Shown: piece by piece, positions 1 to 5,804 of the stretch
How the letters are laid out: the number at the start of each line of letters is the position of its first letter
Numbering within the stretch: position 1 is the stretch's first letter
Assembly (NCBI GenBank): GCA_031282665.1
Contig: JAITDH010000058.1
Span: 1-5,804 of the forward strand
Reading direction: 5' to 3'
From: Zoogloeaceae bacterium
GTDB lineage: Bacteria > Pseudomonadota > Gammaproteobacteria > Burkholderiales > Rhodocyclaceae
DNA: 5,804 bases
Notes under the pieces: model-generated
Seen by the model: the letters and a program-made list of their open reading frames with translations, nothing else
Told to the model about the DNA's origin: nothing
Database searches by the model: none
Position numbers and translations under genes: made by a program

Positions 1-1433
<1,433 letters not shown>

Positions 1434-1439
1434 CTTGGT

Positions 1440-1443
1440 CTCC
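1440..1443 (-). promoter_or_regulatory. Ribosome binding site of leuA
   Basis: GGAG on the minus strand, 6 nt before the leuA ATG at 1433. It lies between the stop codon of a 29-codon ORF (stop at 1448-1450) and the leuA start, so leuA can be initiated independently or by ribosomes finishing the short ORF. Confidence 0.7.
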
Positions 1444-1447
1444 GTGT

Positions 1448-1537
1448 TCAAAAGAGGACAGAGGACGGAGGACAGAAGACAGAGCGCGCTGCGCGCTTTG
1501 TAGTCTGTAGTCCGTGGTCAGTGGCGGATATGTGCAT
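1448..1537 (-). CDS. Possible 29-residue upstream ORF ahead of leuA
   Basis: A short ORF starts at ATG 1537 and stops with TGA at 1448-1450, 14 nt before the leuA ATG. Its Shine-Dalgarno GAAGGAG lies 6 nt before the ATG and is stronger than that of leuA. The peptide begins [19 protein letters not shown] and ends SSVLF. It has only two leucines (residues 10 and 28), so it is not a typical LeuL attenuation peptide. Most of its codons are read through heptanucleotide repeats, so the peptide sequence itself is unlikely to be selected. It may set leuA translation by termination and reinitiation, or the strong start may be a remnant of an earlier gene start separated from its gene by repeat insertion. 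Translation is plausible; function is unknown. Confidence 0.3.
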   Translation of the reverse strand: MHISATDHGLQTTKRAARSVFCPPSSVLF

Positions 1538-1598
1538 GGTTTGCTCCTTCTGATTACTGATTTCAAAGGCCGCGCCAGCGGCCGCTCTGTCTTCTGTC
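1471..1598. repeat. 16-bp perfect inverted repeat, arms 1471-1486 and 1583-1598
   Basis: The left arm reads gacagaagacagagcg and the right arm cgctctgtcttctgtc, exact reverse complements separated by 96 bp. In a leuA leader transcript the arms could pair, with the Shine-Dalgarno and start of the 29-codon ORF in the loop. Pairing of two oppositely oriented copies of the heptamer repeat family is an equally good explanation of the symmetry. No target-site duplication or transposase was seen. Confidence 0.7.
1568..1583 (-). terminator. GC-rich hairpin, possible weak terminator after the orphan gene
   Basis: A perfect 6-bp stem GGCCGC/GCGGCC encloses a 4-nt loop. On the minus strand it lies about 40 nt past the stop of the orphan gene and is followed by only three T residues. 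That is a poor intrinsic terminator, so it may instead be a structural part of the surrounding repeat tract. Confidence 0.3.
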
Positions 1599-1621
1599 AT
1601 TTGCCCGGTGCGAGTCATGTC

Positions 1622-2428
1622 TCATGTCCAGTTAAAATACAGCACGGCTTCCCGTTCGTCTGTAAAGAGCCAAATTTCATCCGCGCCGTGATCGACATAG
1701 CTATATCCTTCGATCAAGCCCGCGCATGTCATCCTTTTTACAAGGTCTCCAATTACAAGTTCTTCGATATTTTCCCAATAATCATCATAAAAGTCTTCGT
1801 CCAGATACACTTCTCCTTCGTTTGACGAATAATCCCACTCAGTGTAATAACTACCGTGGATAAATTTTCCGGTTTCCAGGAATTTGTCGCGCGTTATCCA
1901 GTAATTCAGGATTTTTTCCAGATAATAATGGCGGGATTCCAGGTATTCTGCGGCGTTTTTATTTTTCATCCAAGTGTTTTTATCTTTCGCTTCCTTGCTC
2001 AATTTCAAATGATGATTACGCAATTCCAGATTTTCCGAAGCATTCCGGTTTTTTCTCCACATGCTATGCTCTACCGCCTCGCGGCTCGGTTTCGGCGTCA
2101 GATAATCCTTTTTATTCAAACGGTATTCCTCCTCCGCTTCACCATACCAATGCGCGAAGTTATCCAAATCCACATAGTTCAAATCGCCCTCGAAAACATA
2201 CATATCACCCGCTCTTTTGAAGCGCACGAAGTTATACCCCATTTTATCGTCAAGCGTTGTGTTGTCTGGCTCTTTTTCACCCATGATCTCGATAAAATGC
2301 GCTTTTCCCTTGCCTTTTCCAAGCGCGGAAAGGTCAACCGTAAGCAGCGGCAAAAAGACATATTTGAAGGATGCGGAAGGATGCGCAAAAATCTCCTCGA
2401 GCGCGGGGAACAGGCGGAAAGCTGACAT
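1622..2428 (-). CDS. Hypothetical protein with a tandem 29-residue duplication
   Basis: I do not recognise this protein. It has 268 residues from the ATG at 2428; an upstream in-frame ATG at 2443 would add five. I prefer 2428 because GGAG stands 9 nt before it, whereas nothing like a Shine-Dalgarno precedes 2443. It has no signal peptide or membrane segment, is rich in acidic and aromatic residues, and is probably cytoplasmic. Residues 115-143 and 144-172 are tandem copies of a 29-residue unit (13 of 29 identical, core W-x-K-N-x-N-A-x-E-x-L-E-x-R). The N-terminal part contains VFLPLLTVDLSALGKGKGKA; the C-terminal part, ending IWLFTDEREAVLYFNWT, looks strand-rich. The gene is much poorer in G+C than its neighbours: bases 1741-1800 hold 20 G+C of 60, against 45 of 60 at 3001-3060 in ispE. 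This suggests horizontal acquisition. It starts 71 nt after ispE and could be co-transcribed with it. Confidence 0.8.
   Translation of the reverse strand: MSAFRLFPALEEIFAHPSASFKYVFLPLLTVDLSALGKGKGKAHFIEIMGEKEPDNTTLDDKMGYNFVRFKRAGDMYVFEGDLNYVDLDNFAHWYGEAEEEYRLNKKDYLTPKPSREAVEHSMWRKNRNASENLELRNHHLKLSKEAKDKNTWMKNKNAAEYLESRHYYLEKILNYWITRDKFLETGKFIHGSYYTEWDYSSNEGEVYLDEDFYDDYWENIEELVIGDLVKRMTCAGLIEGYSYVDHGADEIWLFTDEREAVLYFNWT
1913..2086 (-). repeat. In-gene tandem duplication, two 87-bp units
   Basis: Unit 1 is at 2000-2086 and unit 2 at 1913-1999, in the coding frame of the hypothetical gene. The encoded units start SREAVEHSMW and SKEAKDKNTW and share W, KN, N-A, E, L-E, R and L at matching places. 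Codons differ at many of the conserved positions, so the duplication is old and kept at protein level rather than being a recent copy. Confidence 0.8.
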
Positions 2429-2433
2429 TGTTG

Positions 2434-2440
2434 TTTTCTC
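2434..2440 (-). promoter_or_regulatory. Shine-Dalgarno that decides the start of the orphan gene
   Basis: Within the first codons of the longer reading frame, GGAG followed by A residues lies about 9 nt ahead of the ATG at 2428. It supports the shorter start over the ATG at 2443. The exact core is at about 2438-2441. Confidence 0.5.
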
Positions 2441-2470
2441 CATTTCGGTTTTTCAAATGGCTTGTGCGAT

Positions 2471-2503
2471 TGTCGGATTACGCCTTCGGCTCATTCAACC
2501 TAC
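2471..2503 (-). repeat. GTAGG-type palindromic intergenic repeat overlapping the ispE stop
   Basis: On the minus strand this runs from GTAGGTTGAATGAGCC through a GAA loop to GGCGTAATCCGACA. It resembles the widespread proteobacterial intergenic palindromes that begin GTAGG and end in TAATCCGACA (REP- or boxC-like). The right arm fits the usual form, while the left arm (TTGAATGAG where TTGGATTAG would pair) has diverged, leaving mismatches. The TAG stop codon of ispE lies at 2500-2502, inside the GTAGG motif, so the element defines the end of IspE. The family assignment is from memory of such repeats, not a search. Confidence 0.6.
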
Positions 2504-3396
2504 GAAACTACCCGCAACGGATGCTCCGGCAACCCCCTGACCACATGCCCCTGCCAATCCGCGGGCAGGCGGGCGGCGAGGGCGCGGGCGCGGGCTTCGT
2601 CCGGGCATTCGGCGAAGACGCAGGCGCCGGAGCCGCTCATGCGGCTGGCGGCGTCGCCGGTTTCCGCGCGCAGCCAGGCCAGCCGTTCGGCGATGGGCGG
2701 ATAAAGCCGGGTGGCGACCGGTTCCAGGTCGTTATGTCCCATGCCGGGATGCCAGCCGGAAAAGTCGAGGGGCGGGGTGTCGCGGCGAAGGTCAGGGGCG
2801 CGGAAAATGGCGGCGGTCGGGACGCCGACGGGCGGGACGAGGAGGAGATACCAGCGTTCCGGCAGGGAAACGGCGGTCAGTTTCTCGCCGATGCCTTCGG
2901 CGAAGGCGTTTTGCCCGAAAATGAAAACCGGCACATCCGCGCCCAGGGAAAGGCCGATTTCCCGCAAGGCGGCACGGGAAAGGCGGGTTTGCCAGAGATG
3001 ATTCAGGGCGATCAGGGTCGTGGCGGCGTCGGAACTGCCGCCGCCCAGGCCGCCGCCCAGGGGCAGGCGCTTTTCGAGACGGATGCCGACGCCCTGCCGG
3101 ACGCCGGTCTTTTCCTGGAGCAGGCGGGCGGCGCGGACGGAAAGATCCGATTCGGGCGGGACGCCGGGCAGGGGCGTTTCCGCCACGATGCGCCCGTCAT
3201 CGCGCGGGGAAAAGGAAAGACGGTCGCCATGGTCGATGAAGCGGAACAGGGTTTGCAGCAGATGGTAGCCATCCGGCCGCCGCCCGACGACGTGCAGGAA
3301 AAGATTGAGCTTGGCGGGCGCGGGCCAGGAACTGTGCCAGGAAGCTTCGTCCCAATCCCACTCCCCTGCCCGTTTCTCGTCTCGATCGGGCGTCAT
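2500..3396 (-). CDS. ispE: 4-diphosphocytidyl-2-C-methyl-D-erythritol kinase
   Basis: IspE phosphorylates the 2-hydroxyl of CDP-methylerythritol with ATP, the fourth step of the MEP route to isopentenyl diphosphate. It is a cytoplasmic GHMP-superfamily kinase. The 298-residue product shows PAPAKLNLFLHV near residues 25-36 with the conserved Lys29, the ATP-binding loop PLGGGLGGGSSDAA (112-125), GADVPVF with the catalytic Asp154, HNDLEP (221-226), and the C-terminal glycine loop RMSGSGACVF (252-261). E. coli IspE has 283 residues; the excess is mostly an N-terminal extension of about 19 residues, acidic and rich in Trp, before the conserved WPAPAKLN. No other ATG, GTG or TTG lies in that stretch, so the extension appears real. 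The ATG overlaps the lolB stop in an ATGA, suggesting translational coupling. The usual downstream tRNA-Gln and prs are absent here. Confidence 0.97.
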   Translation of the reverse strand: MTPDRDEKRAGEWDWDEASWHSSWPAPAKLNLFLHVVGRRPDGYHLLQTLFRFIDHGDRLSFSPRDDGRIVAETPLPGVPPESDLSVRAARLLQEKTGVRQGVGIRLEKRLPLGGGLGGGSSDAATTLIALNHLWQTRLSRAALREIGLSLGADVPVFIFGQNAFAEGIGEKLTAVSLPERWYLLLVPPVGVPTAAIFRAPDLRRDTPPLDFSGWHPGMGHNDLEPVATRLYPPIAERLAWLRAETGDAASRMSGSGACVFAECPDEARARALAARLPADWQGHVVRGLPEHPLRVVS

Positions 3397-3995
3397 GGGC
3401 CAGACGGTTCCCGGCTTTCGATGAAAAGCTTGAGTTTCAGGTTTTCCAGGCTGGCGTCCAGGCGGACGGGGCGGGTTTCGCCATCGTCCGCGTAATGGTA
3501 GAGCAGCAGCCAGCCGGATTCGCGCACCCGCCAGGGACGGCCCTGCTGGTCGGCTTCGACGAGCGCCCCCCGACCGGGCTTCGCCTGGATCCAGGAGACG
3601 AGCTCGGCCAGGGGCAAGGGAATTCCCAATGCTTCTTCCAGCGCTTCCTGGCTGGCAAAGGTCTGTTCATTCCAGGCGAAACTGCCGTCGGGACGGCCTT
3701 GCACGAGGGCGACGCCCTGCCCAAGGGGATCGCTGAAAAACCATTCGTCGCCGTTCGCTGCGTGCCGCCAGCGCAGGCGCCCGGCGAACTGGCGAGGCGC
3801 TTCCTGCGCGCCGGGCAACGCGTTCTGCGCAAGGCTGAAACGGGCGTGGAGAATGAAGTTTTCTTCCTGCATGATGTTTCGTTCGGGCGGGCCGTCGGAT
3901 CGGGTAAGGGTGGAAGGCAGGGGGGCGGAAGGCAGGGTGCAGGCGGAAACGAACAGCGCCAGCGCCGACAGGATGCCCCTCGCTCCCCCCCTCAT
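3393..3995 (-). CDS. lolB: Outer-membrane lipoprotein receptor LolB
   Basis: LolB takes lipoproteins from the periplasmic carrier LolA and inserts them into the inner leaflet of the outer membrane. The 200-residue precursor has a short signal peptide with hydrophobic core ILSALALFVSAC and a lipobox ending at Cys19. Thr20 after the cysteine is not an inner-membrane retention Asp, which fits outer-membrane sorting. The mature part aligns with E. coli LolB. FAGRLRWRH is followed by WFFSDPLGQGVAL, in which Leu91 corresponds to the exposed leucine of the E. coli NPLG loop (mature Leu68) that is needed for membrane delivery. Then come GIPLPLAELVSWIQAKPG (124-141), WRVRESGWLLLYH and LENLKLKLFI near the end. 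The ATG overlaps the stop of the TPR gene by ATGA and no good Shine-Dalgarno precedes it, so translation probably depends on coupling. It in turn overlaps ispE by ATGA. Confidence 0.95.
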   Translation of the reverse strand: MRGGARGILSALALFVSACTLPSAPLPSTLTRSDGPPERNIMQEENFILHARFSLAQNALPGAQEAPRQFAGRLRWRHAANGDEWFFSDPLGQGVALVQGRPDGSFAWNEQTFASQEALEEALGIPLPLAELVSWIQAKPGRGALVEADQQGRPWRVRESGWLLLYHYADDGETRPVRLDASLENLKLKLFIESREPSGP

Positions 3996-5707
3996 GGCGC
4001 GAAGCGCTGCCGGGTTTCTTTCAATACCTCATGCTCGGGCGCTTTCTCGGCCTCCTTCTGCCATACGGAAAGCGCCTCGTCCTGCTGCCCCAGTTGCCAG
4101 AGCACCTCGCCGAGGTGGGCGGCGATTTCCGGGTCGGCCATCCGCTCATAGGCTTTCCTGAGCGCGATGAGGGCGTCGGCGAGCTTTCCCTGCCGGTAGA
4201 GCACCCAGCCCATGCTGTCCATGATGTGCGCGCTCTGCGGGGAAATCTCCAGCGCCTTGGCGATGAGCGAGTGCGCTTCGGGCAGGCGCAGGTTGCGGTC
4301 GGCGAGCGAATAGCCCAGCGCGTTGTAGGCGTCGGCATTGTCCGGTTGCATGCCGATCAGGCGCTGCAGGTGCTGCTCCATTTCCGCCCAACGCTTGATC
4401 TTGTCCGCCGCCAGCGCCGTATCGTAGAGCAGGCCGGGATTGTCCGGCTGATCCTTCAGGGCGGCGGCGAGCACGACATAGGTTTCCTCGTCCAGCCTGG
4501 CCTCGCGCAGCAGATGCGCCTCGATCTGCGCGACCAGCGCCTTTTCCTCCACCGAGCGGACGACGCTCTCGTGCAGGAAGCGCCGCGCCTGGGGAAGATC
4601 GCTCCTGGCGATCAGCAGGGCGATCTGGCGGCGGGCCGGAAAATAATAATTCGAGTCGGCGGACACATCCTGGTAATAGCGGCGCGCCTGTTCCAGATTC
4701 CCCGCCTCCTCCTCCGTCTGGCCGAGGAAATAGCGCACCATGTCCTGGTTCCCCACCTGCGGGATTTCCAGTATCCGGGTGAGCAGCTTGCGGGCGGTAT
4801 CCACATCCTTTTCCTGCAGGGCGAGCATGGCAACGGAATAGATGAGCGCCGGATTGTCCGGATTGTCGGCAAGCAGGCGGTCGAAATGCGCGCGGGCGCT
4901 CTTGTAATCCTTCGCGGCGATCAAAAGACGCGCCAGTTGCAGGCGGATTTCCTGGTCCCGCGGCTGCCGCGTGAGGAAATCCTCCAGCAGGCGGATGTTT
5001 TCAGCCAGTTCGTCGGGAATGGATTCCCCCTGGTAGACGGCTTGCAACGCCCAACTGGAGCGGGCCAGGAACGGCGGCGACCAGTCCGGCCGCAGGGTCT
5101 GCGCCCGGGCGATGGCCGCCCGCGCCTCCTCGTGCTGTTTTATCTGCTCCGCCGCCGCCGCCAGAAGCAATTGCGCCGAGGCGAGATCGGGATAATGCCC
5201 GGCAAGCCGGGTGACGAGCGCGTGCAGCATCTTCTTGTCGGGAACCTGCTCCAGCAGACCGGCAAGCGCCTGGAAATTCTTTTCCAGGAGATCCGGATCC
5301 CCATCCAGCAGAACCACGAGCGGCTCCTCCAGTTCCACGATGCGCCCCGCGCCGAGGAGCAGGTCGGCCTTGGTCAGGGCCAGGGTGGAGGGATTGGGAT
5401 GGCAGCATTCCTCCCACAGGGGCAGCAGGGTCAGCGCCTCGTCGAATTCCTTGGCGGCGCGGGAAAGCATCAGCGCGCGCTCGACCATGGTCCGTTCCTT
5501 CGTGCGCTGCGCCAGATCCCGGTACACCTTGGCCGAAAGCGGAAGATCCCGCTGCAGGATCGCCATTTCCCCCACCAGCGCCTCATAGATCGACTGCGCA
5601 TCGGGGGGAGAAGGGGGCGGTGGCGGCGTCGCCTCCTGCCCGGAAACGCCCGACGCCAGCACAAGAAAAGAGAGAATGAACAAGGAGTTACGAGAAAATA
5701 CAGACAT
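3992..5707 (-). CDS. Periplasmic tetratricopeptide-repeat protein, LbcA-like
   Basis: A 571-residue TPR protein. The N-terminus (MSVFSRNSLFILSFLVLAS) is a type I signal peptide with likely cleavage after VSG at residue 23, followed by a proline run (PPPPPSPP). Helical repeats fill the rest. The clearest TPR units lie near 250-283, 284-317, 321-354, 456-490 (DNADAYNALGYSLADRN), 491-525 (DSMGWVLYRQGKLADAL) and 526-559 (HLGEVLWQLGQQDEAL); weaker ones precede them. It probably acts as a protein-binding scaffold. In Pseudomonas aeruginosa the TPR protein encoded just before lolB and ispE is LbcA, which presents cell-wall hydrolases to the protease CtpA. Position and length (about 590 there) agree, but the function here is inferred. 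Unlike LbcA, no lipobox cysteine is present. A TTG at 5746 would add 13 residues before the signal peptide; the ATG at 5707 is preferred although its Shine-Dalgarno is weak. Confidence 0.9.
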   Translation of the reverse strand: MSVFSRNSLFILSFLVLASGVSGQEATPPPPPSPPDAQSIYEALVGEMAILQRDLPLSAKVYRDLAQRTKERTMVERALMLSRAAKEFDEALTLLPLWEECCHPNPSTLALTKADLLLGAGRIVELEEPLVVLLDGDPDLLEKNFQALAGLLEQVPDKKMLHALVTRLAGHYPDLASAQLLLAAAAEQIKQHEEARAAIARAQTLRPDWSPPFLARSSWALQAVYQGESIPDELAENIRLLEDFLTRQPRDQEIRLQLARLLIAAKDYKSARAHFDRLLADNPDNPALIYSVAMLALQEKDVDTARKLLTRILEIPQVGNQDMVRYFLGQTEEEAGNLEQARRYYQDVSADSNYYFPARRQIALLIARSDLPQARRFLHESVVRSVEEKALVAQIEAHLLREARLDEETYVVLAAALKDQPDNPGLLYDTALAADKIKRWAEMEQHLQRLIGMQPDNADAYNALGYSLADRNLRLPEAHSLIAKALEISPQSAHIMDSMGWVLYRQGKLADALIALRKAYERMADPEIAAHLGEVLWQLGQQDEALSVWQKEAEKAPEHEVLKETRQRFAP

Positions 5708-5804
5708 GAGAAGACACCGCGGACAAGGGAAGGAATGAAGCGCCAATGCTATTGCACTTTCCCGAGACTGTCGATAGCGGAGGTCAAGGGGAGACAGGAG
5801 ACAG
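5708..5804. other. Upstream region of the TPR-lolB-ispE cluster
   Basis: These 97 bp before the TPR start should hold its promoter, or the end of a neighbouring spacer. A TTGACC reads on the minus strand at 5782-5787 and could be a -35, but I see no acceptable -10 at 16-18 nt. No other ORF or RNA is visible. Confidence 0.4.
5791..5804. repeat. Heptanucleotide pair at the window edge
   Basis: Two exact tandem copies of GAGACAG run into the window end. The period and purine-rich character match the GAGGACA-type units at 1454-1481, in the same orientation, so this may be the end of a second tract of the same family. Confidence 0.5.

Larger units (their letters stand above)
1454..1628. repeat. 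Degenerate heptanucleotide-repeat tract between orphan gene and leuA
   Basis: Much of this stretch is made of short runs with a 7-bp period, each with its own unit. On the plus strand these are GAGGACA-type (four units, 1454-1481), TAGTCTG-type (three to four units, 1501-1528), TGATTAC/TGATTTC (1551-1564), CTCTGTC/TTCTGTC (1585-1598) and an exact TCATGTC pair (1615-1628). The last pair contains the stop codon of the orphan gene. Between the runs lie GC-rich palindromic patches. The period is seen directly in the sequence. That the tract belongs to a dispersed intergenic repeat family is inference, supported by a similar heptamer pair at 5791-5804. Confidence 0.75.

Noticed and set aside
1448..1537. 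Leucine attenuator (leuL-type leader)
   Set aside because: Only two leucine codons, not adjacent, and no terminator with a T run between it and leuA.
1856..2425. 189-codon hydrophobic plus-strand frame opposite the orphan gene
   Set aside because: The minus-strand frame is longer and has a Shine-Dalgarno, a balanced composition and a protein-level duplication. The plus-strand product is Phe/Ile-rich, as expected for the complement of Glu/Asn/Lys codons.
1622..2443. Assignment of the orphan protein to a DUF1963 (YwqG-like) or immunity-protein family
   Set aside because: The resemblance of the LPLLTVDLSAL stretch is too slight to support a family call without a profile search.
2371..3495. 374-codon plus-strand reading frame
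   Set aside because: Mostly antisense to ispE, with low-complexity Gly/Ala/Arg composition and no recognisable domain.
3495..4151. 218-codon plus-strand frame
   Set aside because: Antisense to lolB and the end of the TPR gene, with no homology I can recognise.
5708..5746. TTG start at 5746 for the TPR protein
   Set aside because: It would place 13 residues including two cysteines before a well-formed signal peptide that starts at the ATG at 5707.
5759..5787. Sigma-70 promoter with -35 TTGACC
   Set aside because: The hexamer at the expected -10 distance reads CGGGAA, which is not an acceptable -10.

Overview
The window reads as chromosomal DNA from a high-GC Gram-negative proteobacterium. 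The LeuA sequence and the outer-membrane lipoprotein machinery suggest a beta- or gammaproteobacterium, and I lean towards beta. All supported genes lie on the minus strand, so the biological order runs from high to low coordinates: a periplasmic TPR protein, lolB, ispE, an unrecognised AT-richer gene, and leuA (3' end cut by the window edge).

Right part (about 2500-5707): a tight three-gene cluster. The TPR protein (3992-5707) overlaps lolB by an ATGA, and lolB overlaps ispE by another ATGA, which suggests one transcript with translational coupling. The same order (TPR protein, lolB, ispE) is known in Pseudomonas, where the TPR protein is LbcA, the partner of the periplasmic protease CtpA. 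LolB inserts lipoproteins into the outer membrane. IspE is the ATP-dependent kinase of the MEP isoprenoid pathway. In many relatives ispE is followed by tRNA-Gln and prs; here it is not.

Middle (about 1434-2503): a segment that looks like an insertion between two housekeeping blocks. It begins with a GTAGG-type palindromic intergenic repeat that supplies the ispE stop codon. It then carries a clearly AT-richer gene of unknown function (1622-2428) with an internal tandem duplication of a 29-residue unit. It ends in a 188-bp non-coding stretch built largely of degenerate heptanucleotide repeats, with a 16-bp perfect inverted repeat and a small GC-rich hairpin. A 29-codon ORF with a strong Shine-Dalgarno sequence sits in this stretch, just ahead of leuA.

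Left part (1-1433): leuA, 2-isopropylmalate synthase, the first committed step of leucine synthesis, with 477 residues visible and roughly 35-40 missing beyond the window.

The most unusual material is the middle segment: the orphan gene, its duplicated module and the repeat families on both sides. No defence system, CRISPR array, transposase, rRNA or tRNA gene was seen.
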